A stretch of 64,000 nt of DNA from NCBI GenBank assembly GCA_032433595.1, contig JASWJB010000085.1, positions 1-64,000 on the forward strand, written 5' to 3'. Positions 32,448 through 43,904 of this stretch are shown here, piece after piece. Each line of letters starts with the position of its first letter. Position 1 is the stretch's first letter. The position numbers and the translations under genes were made by a program. The stretch is from Conoideocrella luteorostrata. Its lineage: Eukaryota > Ascomycota > Sordariomycetes > Hypocreales > Clavicipitaceae. The notes below the pieces were generated by a model that was given only the letters and a program-made list of their open reading frames with translations, did no database searches and had not been told where the DNA came from.

Positions 32448-34697
32448 GGCTGAGGTGTCTCAGCAAAATGTCTCCGTAACGGGCTTGCTGACTGGAGCCG
32501 AGTGGTTGCGTTTCCAGTGACGTTGCGACAGCAAGGTTTAAGGTGAGTACCTTACTACTGCTTAAGCAGTATTTCATGGAGTACACGGTGGTGATGTTAG
32601 ACGCCAGGCAGCATGAGCTCCCCCGGCTTAGTGGCCTAAAGGCCATGCGGGCAGTCCTACCTTGGAACAGCACCAGCCGCTATTGCATAGGGGTATATGA
32701 CAGAACAGTAGCAATAATACATTTATAAGTGGAAAGATTTGCTGTAAATATAAATAAGTTGTTCAGTGAAGTTCGTGGCACGAATCGAACATGGACATTA
32801 GGTTTCACAAACATGCCCCATGCCTTCCAGCGTCGACGTTTGTTGAGATTAGAGTGGCTCCGTGGGAAATTACCGAGGCTTCGATGAGATAGAATTGCGT
32901 GATAGTGGAAGTGTTGGAATAGATTGGAGAGGTTTAAATTCTTGTGCATTGATGGGAAGAGCTTTGTTTCAGTGATTATTGAGGAAGAATGCCTCGTCTA
33001 ACAACCCTGACCAAATCCCCCTATAAATACCCCTACAATCTGAGACACGCCTGTCTCAGATTCCTGCCTTAAGCCCAGAGTCTACGTATCCTTTCTCTCA
33101 CTGCTCGTATATATACGCATCCACTCACATACACGTGTTATCTAGAAGGTTTTTGAGTCATCTGCAGTGAGTAGAGATGGCGACCACGTTAAGAGCGCGT
33201 CCTGCAGTGCTATAAAGACATACTTAGACTTTCTTCTTCTTATATTCCTTATAAGCTTCAATACTTTGTCAGGAAGAAAAGAACACACCAAATGCCGAGA
33301 AGACCTTATGATACTGTTCGGTATCAATTGATCAAATAGTTTTTGTGCTTGGATTGTCAATATCGTGTGTTGTGGTTCAGTTGCGATTCGTAAGTCGGGG
33401 TCACAAGTTGGAATCGCAAGGCGCTGGTTTGTTTTTCAATTGAACTCGTGGTCTTACTCAATTGCATATGATCAAATAGTTTATGTATTCAAATAGTCAG
33501 TATCAAGTGATAATAGGCATTCAAAGATAAAGTCAAAAATCTCACAGCGTCAATTTGCTTCACGAAGAAGGCATGGTTTCTTTTCACCCTAAAGGTGAGC
33601 TACGTCAACTATAAATATACCGATCAAGGCTGACAAAGGTATTCTGTTAATTATTATTTATTTTAACTATAAAACTTTATTTTATATAATAATGTAAGTA
33701 AAGTTAAAATGAGATTAATAAGTAATTATTACTAGTAGTGCTAGAAGTATGAGTAGCTAAGCCATCTAGGAAGCTGTTAATATAATTATTACTGATTATA
33801 TCTTAGCTAGCTTATTTACCTTAAGGTTTTTATTTATAAGTAAAGAAATCTTAAGTTGGGAAGAGTTTACACTAGTTTTTTTACTCCTTGCTTCTCTTTA
33901 ATAAGAATTTAAGACTATATAAGTTAATTTATACCTAGAATAGGAGAATACGTAAAGGAGAGGAAGTAATCGCGAGGCTATTAGTAGCTAACTACATAGA
34001 TCTTAGTAGCTAGTTAACACTACGCTAGAGATAGGAATTAGTAACTGCGTTTAAGACCTAGATTAATTAAGAAGGAAGTCGGAAATGCATGCATGGCAGA
34101 AGGATCCGCAGCGCTATTATTCTGGGGCTATGCTGCGTCAACCTAGGCGGGAAGTCGGTGTATGCTAATTGCGATAGCCGTGACAGCGTCTTCAGGCAAT
34201 AAAGTCAATATCATAACGACTGTATAGCCATTTTCAGGGAAAGCGGAGCTTTGTCTGATATTTGCGACTAAGCAAAGCGAGGGCAAGAGCTGTCGCAAGC
34301 GACAGTATGGAAGTGAACTGGAAGGAAAAATCAGAAGCATATAAATTGATGAATATTGACGATAATGGTACATGGTCTGATTTTTCTTCCAACCCCCATC
34401 CAAATGCTTCCTTTTACGCCTACTTTTCTTCCTACCTCTGATATCTCGTATCCCTCGTATCCCCGCATAATCGACCTTTCCGAGGTAATGACCAAATTCC
34501 TCCGAGATATTCAATGGTCTTCCGCATTATTGACTATCCTATCCGACAGACATGTAGCTTCCCGTATGCCTCCTGCTCTACGTATCACTTGTGTTATAGC
34601 GTCACAGGTACACTTGGACATATTAAGTAAGTAAAAAGTCTATTATCTCATTTCTTTTGATCAATGCAAAGACACGCGATCCCGCTAAATAAATAGC
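32448..34697. other. Repeat-rich gap
   Basis: Holds a piece of repeat C (about 32845-32911) directly abutting LTR B (32912), then an A+T-rich tract (about 33650-34060). Open frames at 34143-34634 show no domain. Confidence 0.5.
32912..33143 (+). mobile_element. LTR, family B, copy 2
   Basis: TGTTGGAATAGATTGG start, CCTATAAATAC TATA box, conserved 11-bp hairpin (33037-33062) and an ACACGTGTTATC end. The last few bases differ from CCAACA, so the 3' border is blurred. Flanks GGAAG/GAAGG are only nearly a duplication. Confidence 0.8.
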
Positions 34698-34894
34698 TGT
34701 AGGTTGCACAAGGTCTTGTGCAGAGCACCAAGTGCTTCAAAATGCAAAACAATATATTCAATAATCTATAATGTCTATCTAAGGAGGAAGAAGCAAGGCA
34801 GGAGGAGAGCGTCAATATCGTCATATAAATATCGTGGCCGTAAGGTGGCCACGTGACCTGCTCCGTGCTTCCTATTGATCACTTCGTGTTACAC
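34698..34894 (-). mobile_element. Solo LTR, family A, TSD ATAGC
   Basis: On the plus strand it begins TGTAGGTTGCACAAGG (the family end CCTGTGCAACCTACA reversed) and runs through TATAAATATCGTGGCC and CCACGTGACC. Exact 5-bp repeats ATAGC lie at 34693-34697 and 34895-34899. The internal border base is altered (GTGTAAC instead of TGTTGGAA). Confidence 0.85.
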
Positions 34895-35227
34895 ATAGCA
34901 GACGCCGCTTTAGCTGCCGAGAATAGAATCCCGAAGACTTGGAATTCTTGCAACTTCACCCAAAAAGCCACAGCGGACGCCGAAGCACCTTGAACCTAAT
35001 GCGATTCTTGAGTCACATTTGGGGAATACAACCGAGCGTACCCTTCTCCATGCCCCTCCAAGGCCTGTAGACAAGAAACTTGGGGTCTTCTCTGACTCAC
35101 TGCATGCCCAAGTTTTCAAGTGACTGAGTGTGACTTGGATTAACCAATGTGCGCTCGAGGTGTGGGGACCTAGGCCAGTACCGGACTCTTTAATGTTCAA
35201 TGCTGATTGTCTTGCGCAATTAATAAT

Positions 35228-35443
35228 TGTTGGAATCCCTCGTCAAGCGTACGCGGACAAGGTCACATGGCCATCCTAGCACGCCTCTTTGATACGGCGC
35301 GCTCGGGGGCATTTTCTCTTCCTCTTCTTTCTTTAGATATCTTAGATAACCCAGACACAGATGAATTAAATTGTTTTGCGTATTGTTTTGCCTCACCTTC
35401 CGGTATCGATACCCTCATCACCCGAAGCCCTGTGATTCCTACA
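35228..35443 (+). mobile_element. Solo LTR, family A, TSD ATAAT, in the MFS promoter
   Basis: 216 bp, TGTTGGAATCCCTCG ... TGATTCCTACA, with exact ATAAT duplications (35223-35227 and 35444-35448). It ends 76 bp before the ATG of the DHA2 transporter, so its own TATA-like box (CTTTGATACGG) may serve that gene. Confidence 0.92.
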
Positions 35444-35519
35444 ATAATAGTCGATCCTCATCCAATCCCAAACGAGCGCCAAACCCATCCCTCGAGAGTA
35501 CGAGCTCCAAATAGATCCA

Positions 35520-37341
35520 ATGTCCAACCCGACAGAGCCAAACTCCGTTCTTCTCACACGAATTCCTCATTCCGGAACCTCAGCATGCGGACAGCTAGCC
35601 AGGGGCCACATTGACATTGTGAATGGTGGTAGCAAGTCATGGCGTCAATCGTTCATGATCATTGCTTCAGTAACCGGCGTCACGACTATCAGTTCTCTGC
35701 TGAATGGCGTCGTGGCAGTCACGCTACCTACTCTCGCTGAGGACCTGCATCTCGATAGTGGCCTCCTGTTGTGGTACGCATCGTCATTATAACTGCATAG
35801 CGCTTACGTGCCTGGCTAACCCTTCAACGCCATAGGCCTGCATCGGTGTTTGCCCTTACTTGCGGTTGTACACTTCTCATCTGCGGAGCCATGGCCGATG
35901 TCTTTGGCGCACGTTTACTCTATCTTGTCGGGTGTATTTCTCAGTCTTTATTTACCATGGCTTGCGGTCTTTCCAACACTGGCCCGCAGCTAATCATTTT
36001 TCGCGCCTTCGCAGGCATAGCTGCCTCCATGTGTCTTCCATCTTCAGTGAGCCTCTTCACGTGCTCCTTTCCTGAGGGAAAACGCAGGAATTCTGCATTC
36101 GCTTCCATGGGGGGAGGGCAGCCAGTTGGCTTCTCGATAGGACTGTCGCTTGGTGGCGTATTTGCCGAAACAATCGGATGGCGCTGGTGGGTTCATATTA
36201 CAGACCTTCCAAGGGGACTTGTGTTGACGGAATTAGGTCATTTTACCTGGGTGCCATCCTAAACACTGCGGTTTTCATATTGGCCTTCTTCTCACTCCCA
36301 GTCATCAACTTGGAGCCCGTTACGTGGCATCAAATTATCTCCAATGTGGATTGGCTAGGTGCCTTGCTGGCCAGTGCAGCGCTGTCGATGGCATCATATG
36401 TTCTTGCGTAGGTCATCTTTTCATGTATTTGTCTTTTGAAACTATTTGTCATGTTTGGAACCCTTTGGACTGACGGGATCTACAGAGTTATAGCTGATAA
36501 TAGCAAAGAAATATCGCGACCTGCGAATATTGCCTTGCTGGCCACGGCAGTGGCTACCGCCTGCGCATTTGTGGCTTGGGTTGGGCATCAAGAACGAAAA
36601 GGTCGGCCCGCTATTATCCCAAACACACTTTGGAAGAACCGCATCTTCACTAGCGTTTGCCTCAACGTCTTTTTGGTATGGGGTGCTTTCAATGCCACTG
36701 AAACGATGGCGTCCTTCTTCTTTCAAAACATCCAAAGGCTCTCCGCCATGGAGACATCTGGTTGGTTGCTCTAAATTAATGAACTGCACGCATACTCGCA
36801 TACCCAATACTAACCAGACATCCAATACACAGTTAGGCTTCTGCCGGCACCTGTCGGAGGTATTCTAGCTTCTATCTTGATGGGACTACTCGTCCACCGT
36901 ATGCAAGCAAATGTGACATCGTTTGTGGCTGTCGTGGTTGCATCGATCGCACCCGTGCTCATGGCAATTGTACAGCCAAATTGGTCTTACTGGGCTTGTA
37001 TCTTTCCGGCTATGCTTACGAACTCTATCGGGGGTGATACCTTGTATAGCATCTCAAACCTGATCATCACATCTCTTTTCCCATCTCGCACCCAGGGTGT
37101 AGCTGGCGGAGTCTACAACACAATTGCGCAGATTGGGAAAAGCTTCGGGCTGACCATCACCGCTGTAATAACCAACGCCGTTACGGCTAGATCGGACACT
37201 GCGGGCATGAAGAATCCCGCGGCCTCGCTGGAGGGTTACCGGGCAGGTTTTTGGTACTGTTTTTCATTGAATGCGGCTGCAATGTTATCCATTTTGTGGG
37301 GTCTAAGGAAAGTTGGCAAGGTAGGCGCCAAAGGTGATTAA
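35520..37341 (+). CDS. MFS transporter, DHA2 (14-TM) type, 519 aa
   Basis: Exons 35520-35773, 35836-36186, 36237-36407, 36486-36760 and 36833-37341; all phases fit and give 519 residues. A short cytosolic N terminus precedes 14 predicted spans. Visible marks are GAMADVFGARLLYLVG (motif A-like), FRAFAGIAASMCLPSSVSLF (motif B/C region) and the late GGDTLYSISNLIITSLFPSRTQGVAGGVYNTIAQIGKSFG stretch typical of DHA2/DHA14 exporters. Branch points are clear (ACTAACC in the last intron). It is the leftmost gene of the PKS neighbourhood and points away from the A-T gene. Export of the cluster product is a reasonable role, unproven. Confidence 0.85.
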
Positions 37342-39962
37342 TTATATTTGCGCCAGAAATCACTCTCATGCTGCCGCTATGGTGTTTCCTAACTGTCTTG
37401 GCGATGCATTCTTCGGGTGACGGCTACAAACGTTGAAACCTCGCTAGTAAATGAAAGAACCATCGTTGTCCATTAGTTCCTAAAGAGCTCATGCTAATAA
37501 ATTTCCGTACCGCTATTCCCGTGGCGAGGAGAATCAAAGGTGACTTAGAGTTCTATAGATGGTCCGGTATAGTTGCTAAACACAGGCGGTTTCCACTGCT
37601 GCTGTAATTGCTCATAAATGCTCATAACGCAACAATATTCAGGACACTAATACCTTTGCCTGACAGAAGCAATTCTCTCACATTCAAGCGGTCTTTTGCA
37701 TGGCCAACATCGAAAGTTGATGGCAAAACAAGCATAACAATAATAACTTTATATATAATGTCACGAGAAATAAAAGTGGTTTCAAACACTCCGCAAAAGA
37801 GCTACTTCTTTTTGTGTGACATATAACAAAGCGGTATATCCATTGTCGCAGCCAAATCCAGAAAAAAGTAGCTTGCTAGCCACACCCCGCTGTGGAAATT
37901 ATATCCAAGGTTCTAGCACGAAGCCCTTCACCACATATCTTCGTGTCACTCGCGATATATGCACCTCTACCTGTGTCAAACAACGCCGTGCACTGGATAT
38001 TGGCATGCTCAAGCCTCTGCTTCCTCTAGTTGACGGCAGCGACGGTTTTGAGGTTTGTTGAGTGCCCTGAGAGCCCTGAGCTTCAGTGGTATTAAATCGG
38101 GCTACACGTGTGTTGCAAGGTCGTCCGCAGCTTCGGGCGGGTAGAGCGTCTTGGATTCGAAGGATTAAATAGATAGAGGCCTATGAGTAAAGTGAAGGTC
38201 AGAATACGTATAGTTTACTCAGTAGGTTAATCGTTTACGTACCAAGGAGCTTCGTAGCGAGGATGTATATCATCTTTTTGGAGTAGCTGGCGTTGATTGA
38301 GTCGATCAGCGATAATTTGAGCGCAAGGGAGCGCAAATTGCAGTTGGAACCGACAGGGCCGCTCGCACGTAGGCAGCAAAGGCCGCGAGGATTGCAGGGG
38401 ATGAAGGGACTTATATTCTTGGTTCAACGATCTGTCGTTATCCCGTGCGCAGCCCGGTTCTCAGTGCGGAGTGGCTCATGCAAGCCAGGGAGGGCATTAC
38501 GCATCTGGTTTTATTTGGTCGTAACAATAGTATAGTTTTCTAAAATTAGATTTCATGAGGCCTTTTTTTTACGTGAGTTAGTAGTAACATGGATTTATTA
38601 ATGGCTATTACGTTATTTAAAAGAATTTTTATATTGCCCACGCCGCTTCTATCCTAGGAATAGGGCCTTACTATTTATTTTATATGCTAAAAGCCCGCAA
38701 CACCGATTGTTTATGTATATATATGCATGCCCTTCTTAAGATATGCCTATCAGTACTAGAACAAAGCCGCACCACTGAGTGGTGTTTGCCGTTATAACAC
38801 TAGGGAGCGTGTTATAGATATATATATACCGGAAAGTTCTGCGACGACAGCGAGCCTTTGCAAGCTTTGGCTGCCGCCTTAAATAACGCGATTTGTTTGG
38901 CTGCGTAGCGAGCACTTAGGCCGTGCCAGCTAGCGACAGCTTGCTTCTTAGCGTAGCTCTATACGGCTGATTCTATAACTACTGCCGAGACCAAAATTGC
39001 TGCTCGCTAGTTATCTTTATTATTTACAGGCACAGACTATGCACTAGCAAACTGTAGCCGGCACCGGGCTCCTACTGTGGGCTACGCGTGCTGGCAGCCT
39101 ATTGCACTAGTCTAGTAACACTCTTTAGGTGCTATTAACTGGAGCTATCAAACTATAAGCACCAGCGGTTCCAAGCTATAGCCTTGCAAGGTACTAGCAG
39201 CTTCAGAAACTAGGCAGATCTTGTTAAGATTAGAGTGACTCTTTTGGAAAGACGAGAGGTTGTAAAGAGCGGAGGTTGCGAGATAGTGGAAGCAGTTAGC
39301 ATAGTATCCGGGAATAAGGAATAAAGACCCAAGGCAACTAAATTCAAGGAATATTCTGGCTGCTGAAGGACGAGAAATCGGCTTATTGCGTGCACTAGTT
39401 AAGTGCACACAAGCGTACAAGTGATTATACCTGGATTCGTTTGTGCCGATTGTAGCTCTGTATACATGCTAGCTATGAACTCGTGCTAGTCTCTATGGGC
39501 ATCACTGAACTCTCAGTGTCTCCCTCGTATTTATACAAGTATAATTTACCTAGAGCGAGAAGTCTTAGTTTTAGTACGCTTTGGAGGAAATAAAACAGGT
39601 ACCAACATCTGACTACTTTATTATATAAATCCAACATCAAAATAGGAAAGGGGATTGCTGTTATTGTTCCAGCGGAAAAAGGACGTCCAGGGGTGGGGCG
39701 AAATCACACAGCACCGCCCTGCCTGATTTGCCAGTGTAAGTGCTACTATAAAATCTAAGGAATTTACGGGCTTCACATTGCCATTTCCTTCTGTAGCTGT
39801 CTGAGCTCTGTATCTTCGTCCTCCTCTTCTGCTATAGAGGCCCTGCCAGCATCGAGCAGATTGATTTGTTAGCACCCGTGGATCCTGTCAACAGCATCGT
39901 GCCCTCACTCGGCGTTTGTTGCGTTTGGCGACTGAGCGTCTCTAAATGACTACATCTTTGCA
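37342..39962. other. Gene-poor, repeat-bearing gap
   Basis: A+T-rich tract at about 38530-38760, repeat C at 39222-39300, and no recognisable gene. No reductase or thioesterase remnant is readable downstream of the A-T gene's stop. Confidence 0.5.
39222..39300 (+). repeat. Dispersed repeat C fragment
   Basis: GATTAGAGTGACTC ... GATAGTGGAAG matches 32852-32911 with substitutions and one gap. At 32911 the match ends exactly where LTR B begins, so LTR B was inserted into this repeat. Confidence 0.5.
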
Positions 39963-41924
39963 TCATTCCTCCGTTCTCTTAAGTGTCTTCTTATTGATGC
40001 GTTGCTTGTCGAGTTCCTGAGGGTTTTCACCAGACTGCCAGCTGTAAAGTAGGGCGGCAAGTTGTGCAACGTTGCGGGCGTCGTACACAACAGTGTTGGG
40101 CAGAGACTGGCCGCGCAGATCCAAGTCTTGCTGCAGAGCCCTCCCGGCCTGAATCGCTCGCAAACTGTCGACTCCGTGCGTGAAAAACTCATCGTGGACG
40201 CTGTTGAGCACCACGCCTCCCATACCGTTGAATAGATCCATGAGATATTGCTCGAGGCGGAACATCTCGAGAACCTGCCCACGAGCGTTTTGATCCACCA
40301 CGTTTGACTTTGGATTATAAGCAGCGTGGATGCGATCTGAAAAGACTCGGTAGGCCGCCGCACGCATGATGTTGCTCTTGTCTGTGACCGGGTAGTCGAT
40401 GCTAGGCGGGACAAGAACAACCATGTCTGGCATCACGCGCGCAAAATCATCAGCAATGCCGTTTACCTCGTCCAGCGCTGGGAGGAGAGCATCCATGTAC
40501 TCCCTTCGTGACATTTTTGCACCTTGATGAGACTGGAAGACCAACATGCCGGGCATTTCTCGGTCGACGCCAAACATGAGCGCGTCTCGCGTAAGAGGAT
40601 GCCGGCGAAGGATCCCCTCCATCGCCATTGGTATAATTTTTTCCCCATTTGCGAGCGTGATGCAATCGTCCTTCCGAGCAATGTACTTCCAGGCATTGGG
40701 TATCACGGGGTGTGGAACGTAGAGGTCTCCCGAGTGGTACGAGCCTGGTGGGTCATCCGAGTTGCTCATCATGAGGCACGGGTGAGACTTTAGAAACACA
40801 GCCTCATACTTTTCCTCGCCTGTATCCCCGGGCACCTTGACAAAAACGGTGTGCGGTGACCCAGGAGAGTGCAAACGGATGTAGTTCCAAGAATTGTCAT
40901 CCACAGGCCGCCGCATGGAATCGCCAATGTGGCAGACCTCTGTAAGTCCAAACGTAGAGGACAGACGCACCGCCTCGCTGACAAGCATATCTCCAAGTTG
41001 GTCCGGAACTCTTGCACCGCCAGAGGTGACATGCTTGCAGCATCTCAGTACTTCGAGGCCTCCCGGAGCCTCTGCTAGAAGCTTCAAGGTGTAGGGAACG
41101 CAGTGGAGGATCTCGGGTTGGACAGCCCTCACAGACTCGAGGATATTGCCGGGCGTTAGTGGAATGTGGGCGTTCCAAAGATGGGCCGTATTCTTCATGT
41201 AGATAGCCTGGAGCGACGTAAGGAGCCCGTGCAGGTGGAACCACGGCAGCGGATTGAATGCCCGCAAGCCCATTCCTGTCAAAAGATCACCCAGGACCGC
41301 ACCATGGCTCTGGAACAGGGGCTTTGGAGACCCAGTAGAGCCTGAAGAGTGCATGATCAGGGCAACTCTTGTCTGCTCAACCTCAACGCTGTGGATAGGT
41401 CTCACAAAGGGTTTGGCACTGGTCGCGGGCTTGTCAAAATCTCCTCGTGTCAGAATGGGCTGCAGAAGCGTGTCGGCATGAGAACACATATCGGCAACAG
41501 TGGACAGGACCCGGGTTGATTGCCCGTGAAGAATCATCTTGCAGCCAACGCTGTCTAGTAGAGCTTGGTATGCTACTGGTCCCAAGCGCGTTGAGATAGT
41601 CATGACCTGGTATCCGAGACGTAGGAGCGCCAGGAATGTGACGACGTAGGACAGATCAGACTCAGCATATAAAGCCACGATTTCTCTCGTATCCCCCTCG
41701 AGGCCTCTCTCGATAAGAGTCCAGCACGCCTGGTTGACGAACCCGTCCAAGTCTGATCCCGTGAAGTATTCATAGTCGGTGATGGTGTCCTTGGTTCGGG
41801 GATACGCTAGAACCTTTGATTGCTCCTTGTCGCCTGCCCGCAGCCGAACAACATCATCAATCGTGACGGGTTTTCCGTACTTGGACTGAATTTGGGCCAC
41901 TGCTTCCAGTGATAGGGATGCCAT
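39963..41924 (-). CDS. NRPS-like adenylation-thiolation (A-T) protein, 653 aa
   Basis: One intact exon. The A domain has core A3 SSGSTGSPKPL (about 193-203), A5 FGLTE (about 325), A7 YHSGDLY (395-401), RKDD (417-420) with NGEKI, and A10 Lys in DKSNIMRAA (about 516). The carrier domain has DEFFTHGVDSLRA with its pantetheine serine near 587. This is the A-T half of the adenylate-forming reductase family (Lys2/CAR-like). The protein ends about 50 residues after the carrier, with no reductase, thioesterase or condensation domain. It would activate an acid as AMP ester and hold it as a thioester, needing another enzyme for release or transfer. The PKS and oxygenase 2-4 kb away are obvious partners. 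The stop is followed by unrelated repeats, so the missing domain may have been lost here or never present. Confidence 0.85.
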   Translation of the reverse strand: MASLSLEAVAQIQSKYGKPVTIDDVVRLRAGDKEQSKVLAYPRTKDTITDYEYFTGSDLDGFVNQACWTLIERGLEGDTREIVALYAESDLSYVVTFLALLRLGYQVMTISTRLGPVAYQALLDSVGCKMILHGQSTRVLSTVADMCSHADTLLQPILTRGDFDKPATSAKPFVRPIHSVEVEQTRVALIMHSSGSTGSPKPLFQSHGAVLGDLLTGMGLRAFNPLPWFHLHGLLTSLQAIYMKNTAHLWNAHIPLTPGNILESVRAVQPEILHCVPYTLKLLAEAPGGLEVLRCCKHVTSGGARVPDQLGDMLVSEAVRLSSTFGLTEVCHIGDSMRRPVDDNSWNYIRLHSPGSPHTVFVKVPGDTGEEKYEAVFLKSHPCLMMSNSDDPPGSYHSGDLYVPHPVIPNAWKYIARKDDCITLANGEKIIPMAMEGILRRHPLTRDALMFGVDREMPGMLVFQSHQGAKMSRREYMDALLPALDEVNGIADDFARVMPDMVVLVPPSIDYPVTDKSNIMRAAAYRVFSDRIHAAYNPKSNVVDQNARGQVLEMFRLEQYLMDLFNGMGGVVLNSVHDEFFTHGVDSLRAIQAGRALQQDLDLRGQSLPNTVVYDARNVAQLAALLYSWQSGENPQELDKQRINKKTLKRTEE

Positions 41925-43904
41925 GATTACCTAAGCGGGTTGATTGAGTGACGAGAATGAAATTTATGTTGACGACAAATATCAATTTGATTTCCTATGT
42001 AATAAGAAATCGTGTGGCATTTACAAATCTAGCAAGGTTTTCCAATACTGTACTCCTCACGCGCATAACTCATCAACGTAGCCCGGGGGGGGGCCCAGAA
42101 TGTCATCATGTTGCATCTAGATGCGGCAAGGATGCTTCTCTACGAGGAAGATACACGGGAAATGCTCCACCATGCCAACAATGCATTAGCTGATGACGTG
42201 GCAAGCGAAAAGAGGTTGGACGTTACTAAGACGGTGTATACCTACCGCAATCGCCGAACAAGTTGACTTTTTTCTTTGCGAGTGGCGGCTGGGTGAATGG
42301 GTGTGCGAGGACGGCGCAATCTTCCTCACCGACAAGGGCACATATTCAAGGCGGGAAGGAAAATCACATTCAGGTTGGACCAGAATACCTGGGTTGATTA
42401 CAAAACGGTTCTAAAAGTCGGTGCATATGCGAGATAGCACCTGGAAATAGAACTAATAGGAGACTAAAAAATCGTGCAGCTGTCCAGGTTGAAGTGCCGA
42501 AAACAATACCGAAATCAACACTCATGTCACGTCCCGCTTCATCATCTTTAGGATAGCAAACTTGGCCGAGCCGTTTCTGTGAGACTAGTAAGACAGCTTT
42601 CCCACTCGCAACCTTTCTGTGCTGGATGATCTATCTCCTAGATTCCGGATAGGTAAGTATTGGTGGGGCTAGTCGACGAACAGAATCTACTCCGTTTCTC
42701 CGTATAGATATTTTATTTCACCGCTTATTCATATCATATTTAAAGCAATATTACGTCATGCAGCGCCTCTTCCCTCTGAAGTTGTGGCTGATAGACCTTC
42801 CACTTTGGCCTCCCGCAAAGCTGAAAGGCATGTGGGTTCATAAGGCGATCATAATGCCACTATACTGAATTTTTAAATCTGTATTGATATCGCTACAGGC
42901 TCTTTAGCTAGTAACAACTGACTTGAAAGCTAATACGAGGATCCAAGCCGGAGGAAGAGAGTGAACAAAAACAAGGAAAAAGGAGTGCTTCAGAGCTCCA
43001 GGAGTGAGAAGTTAAGACCTCTAGCTGTAAAGTGGGGCTAGTCTTTGAGCTAAGAAAAAGTGGGATATTATGTGTTAGAGCCATCACATGACAAGGTCGA
43101 CAAGTGGAGCTACTGATCTGTAAAGCTGAGAAAAAAGTGGAACACAAGAGCCGATCGAGGTGCTAGCTTTTGCAAATTATGCCTAGCCTACGGAGTAGTA
43201 GAGGGTGTCTATCGTGAGGCGCTTTGCACGGCGTGTGTACATGGTGCGCTAGGCTTCGGCAGGTTACTCGGGCCGCTAGAAGTCCCTTGCCGCTGCGGAA
43301 TCTAGGAGATCGGCCAATTGAAGTCGTATTTGGCTTAGGCTACCAAGCTACGGCAAGTGAAGGGACGGGGCAAGGCGCGGTTCGAAAGCTGAGTACGGAG
43401 TAAGTTGTACTCTGTACCAGGCTTGGTGCTGGCGTGGCGCTGAGAGCACGGCACGGCACGGAGAGTGTTAGTGGCTGGTGTGCGCGGCAAGCTGACAAGC
43501 GGGGGACAGTTTAACTGAGCCATCGAGGTGGCATGAACTCCGGAAGAGATAATGCCTCAGCGACCAAAAATAAGAAAAAAATAAAATAAAAGGATAATTA
43601 TTATATAGCTTAAATAGCTATTTAGGTAATAGATTTTATTAATAACATGCTTTAATTGCATCTGTGGTGGGCGTTCGAATTAAAAGGGTCAATTGGACAA
43701 TGTGGACGAAATGGCTCAGTTAAACTGTCCCCTGCATGGCTGAGAAAAAAGAAGAAAAGGAGGGGGAGGGGGGAGGGGGGAGCTGAGGGCTGAGACATGC
43801 AGATAGCTCGATTGCTCGTCTTGTCGTTGTTGATAGATAGTGTACGGAGTAGTATTGCTAGTTAACCCTAAACTCATGCCCACGTTTTTTTTCCCTCAGA
43901 GATC
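41925..43904. other. Intergenic within the cluster
   Basis: Nearly 2 kb without a gene between the two minus-strand cluster genes; it contains the inverted-repeat element at 43502-43732 and several CGGAGTA words. Confidence 0.5.
43502..43732. mobile_element. 231-bp inverted-repeat (MITE-like) element
   Basis: Perfect 22-bp terminal inverted repeats at 43502-43523 and 43711-43732 (GGGGACAGTTTAACTGAGCC and complement). The interior is A+T-rich and non-coding. No obvious target duplication flanks it. It lies about 170 bp past the 3' end of the oxygenase gene. Confidence 0.7.

Noticed and set aside
32755..32800. tRNA-like word CACGAATCGAAC
   Set aside because: No acceptor stem or anticodon arm can be formed around it.
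35207..35614. 135-residue open frame across the MFS start
   Set aside because: It is mostly LTR sequence in another frame; the MFS frame starting at 35520 explains the coding signal.
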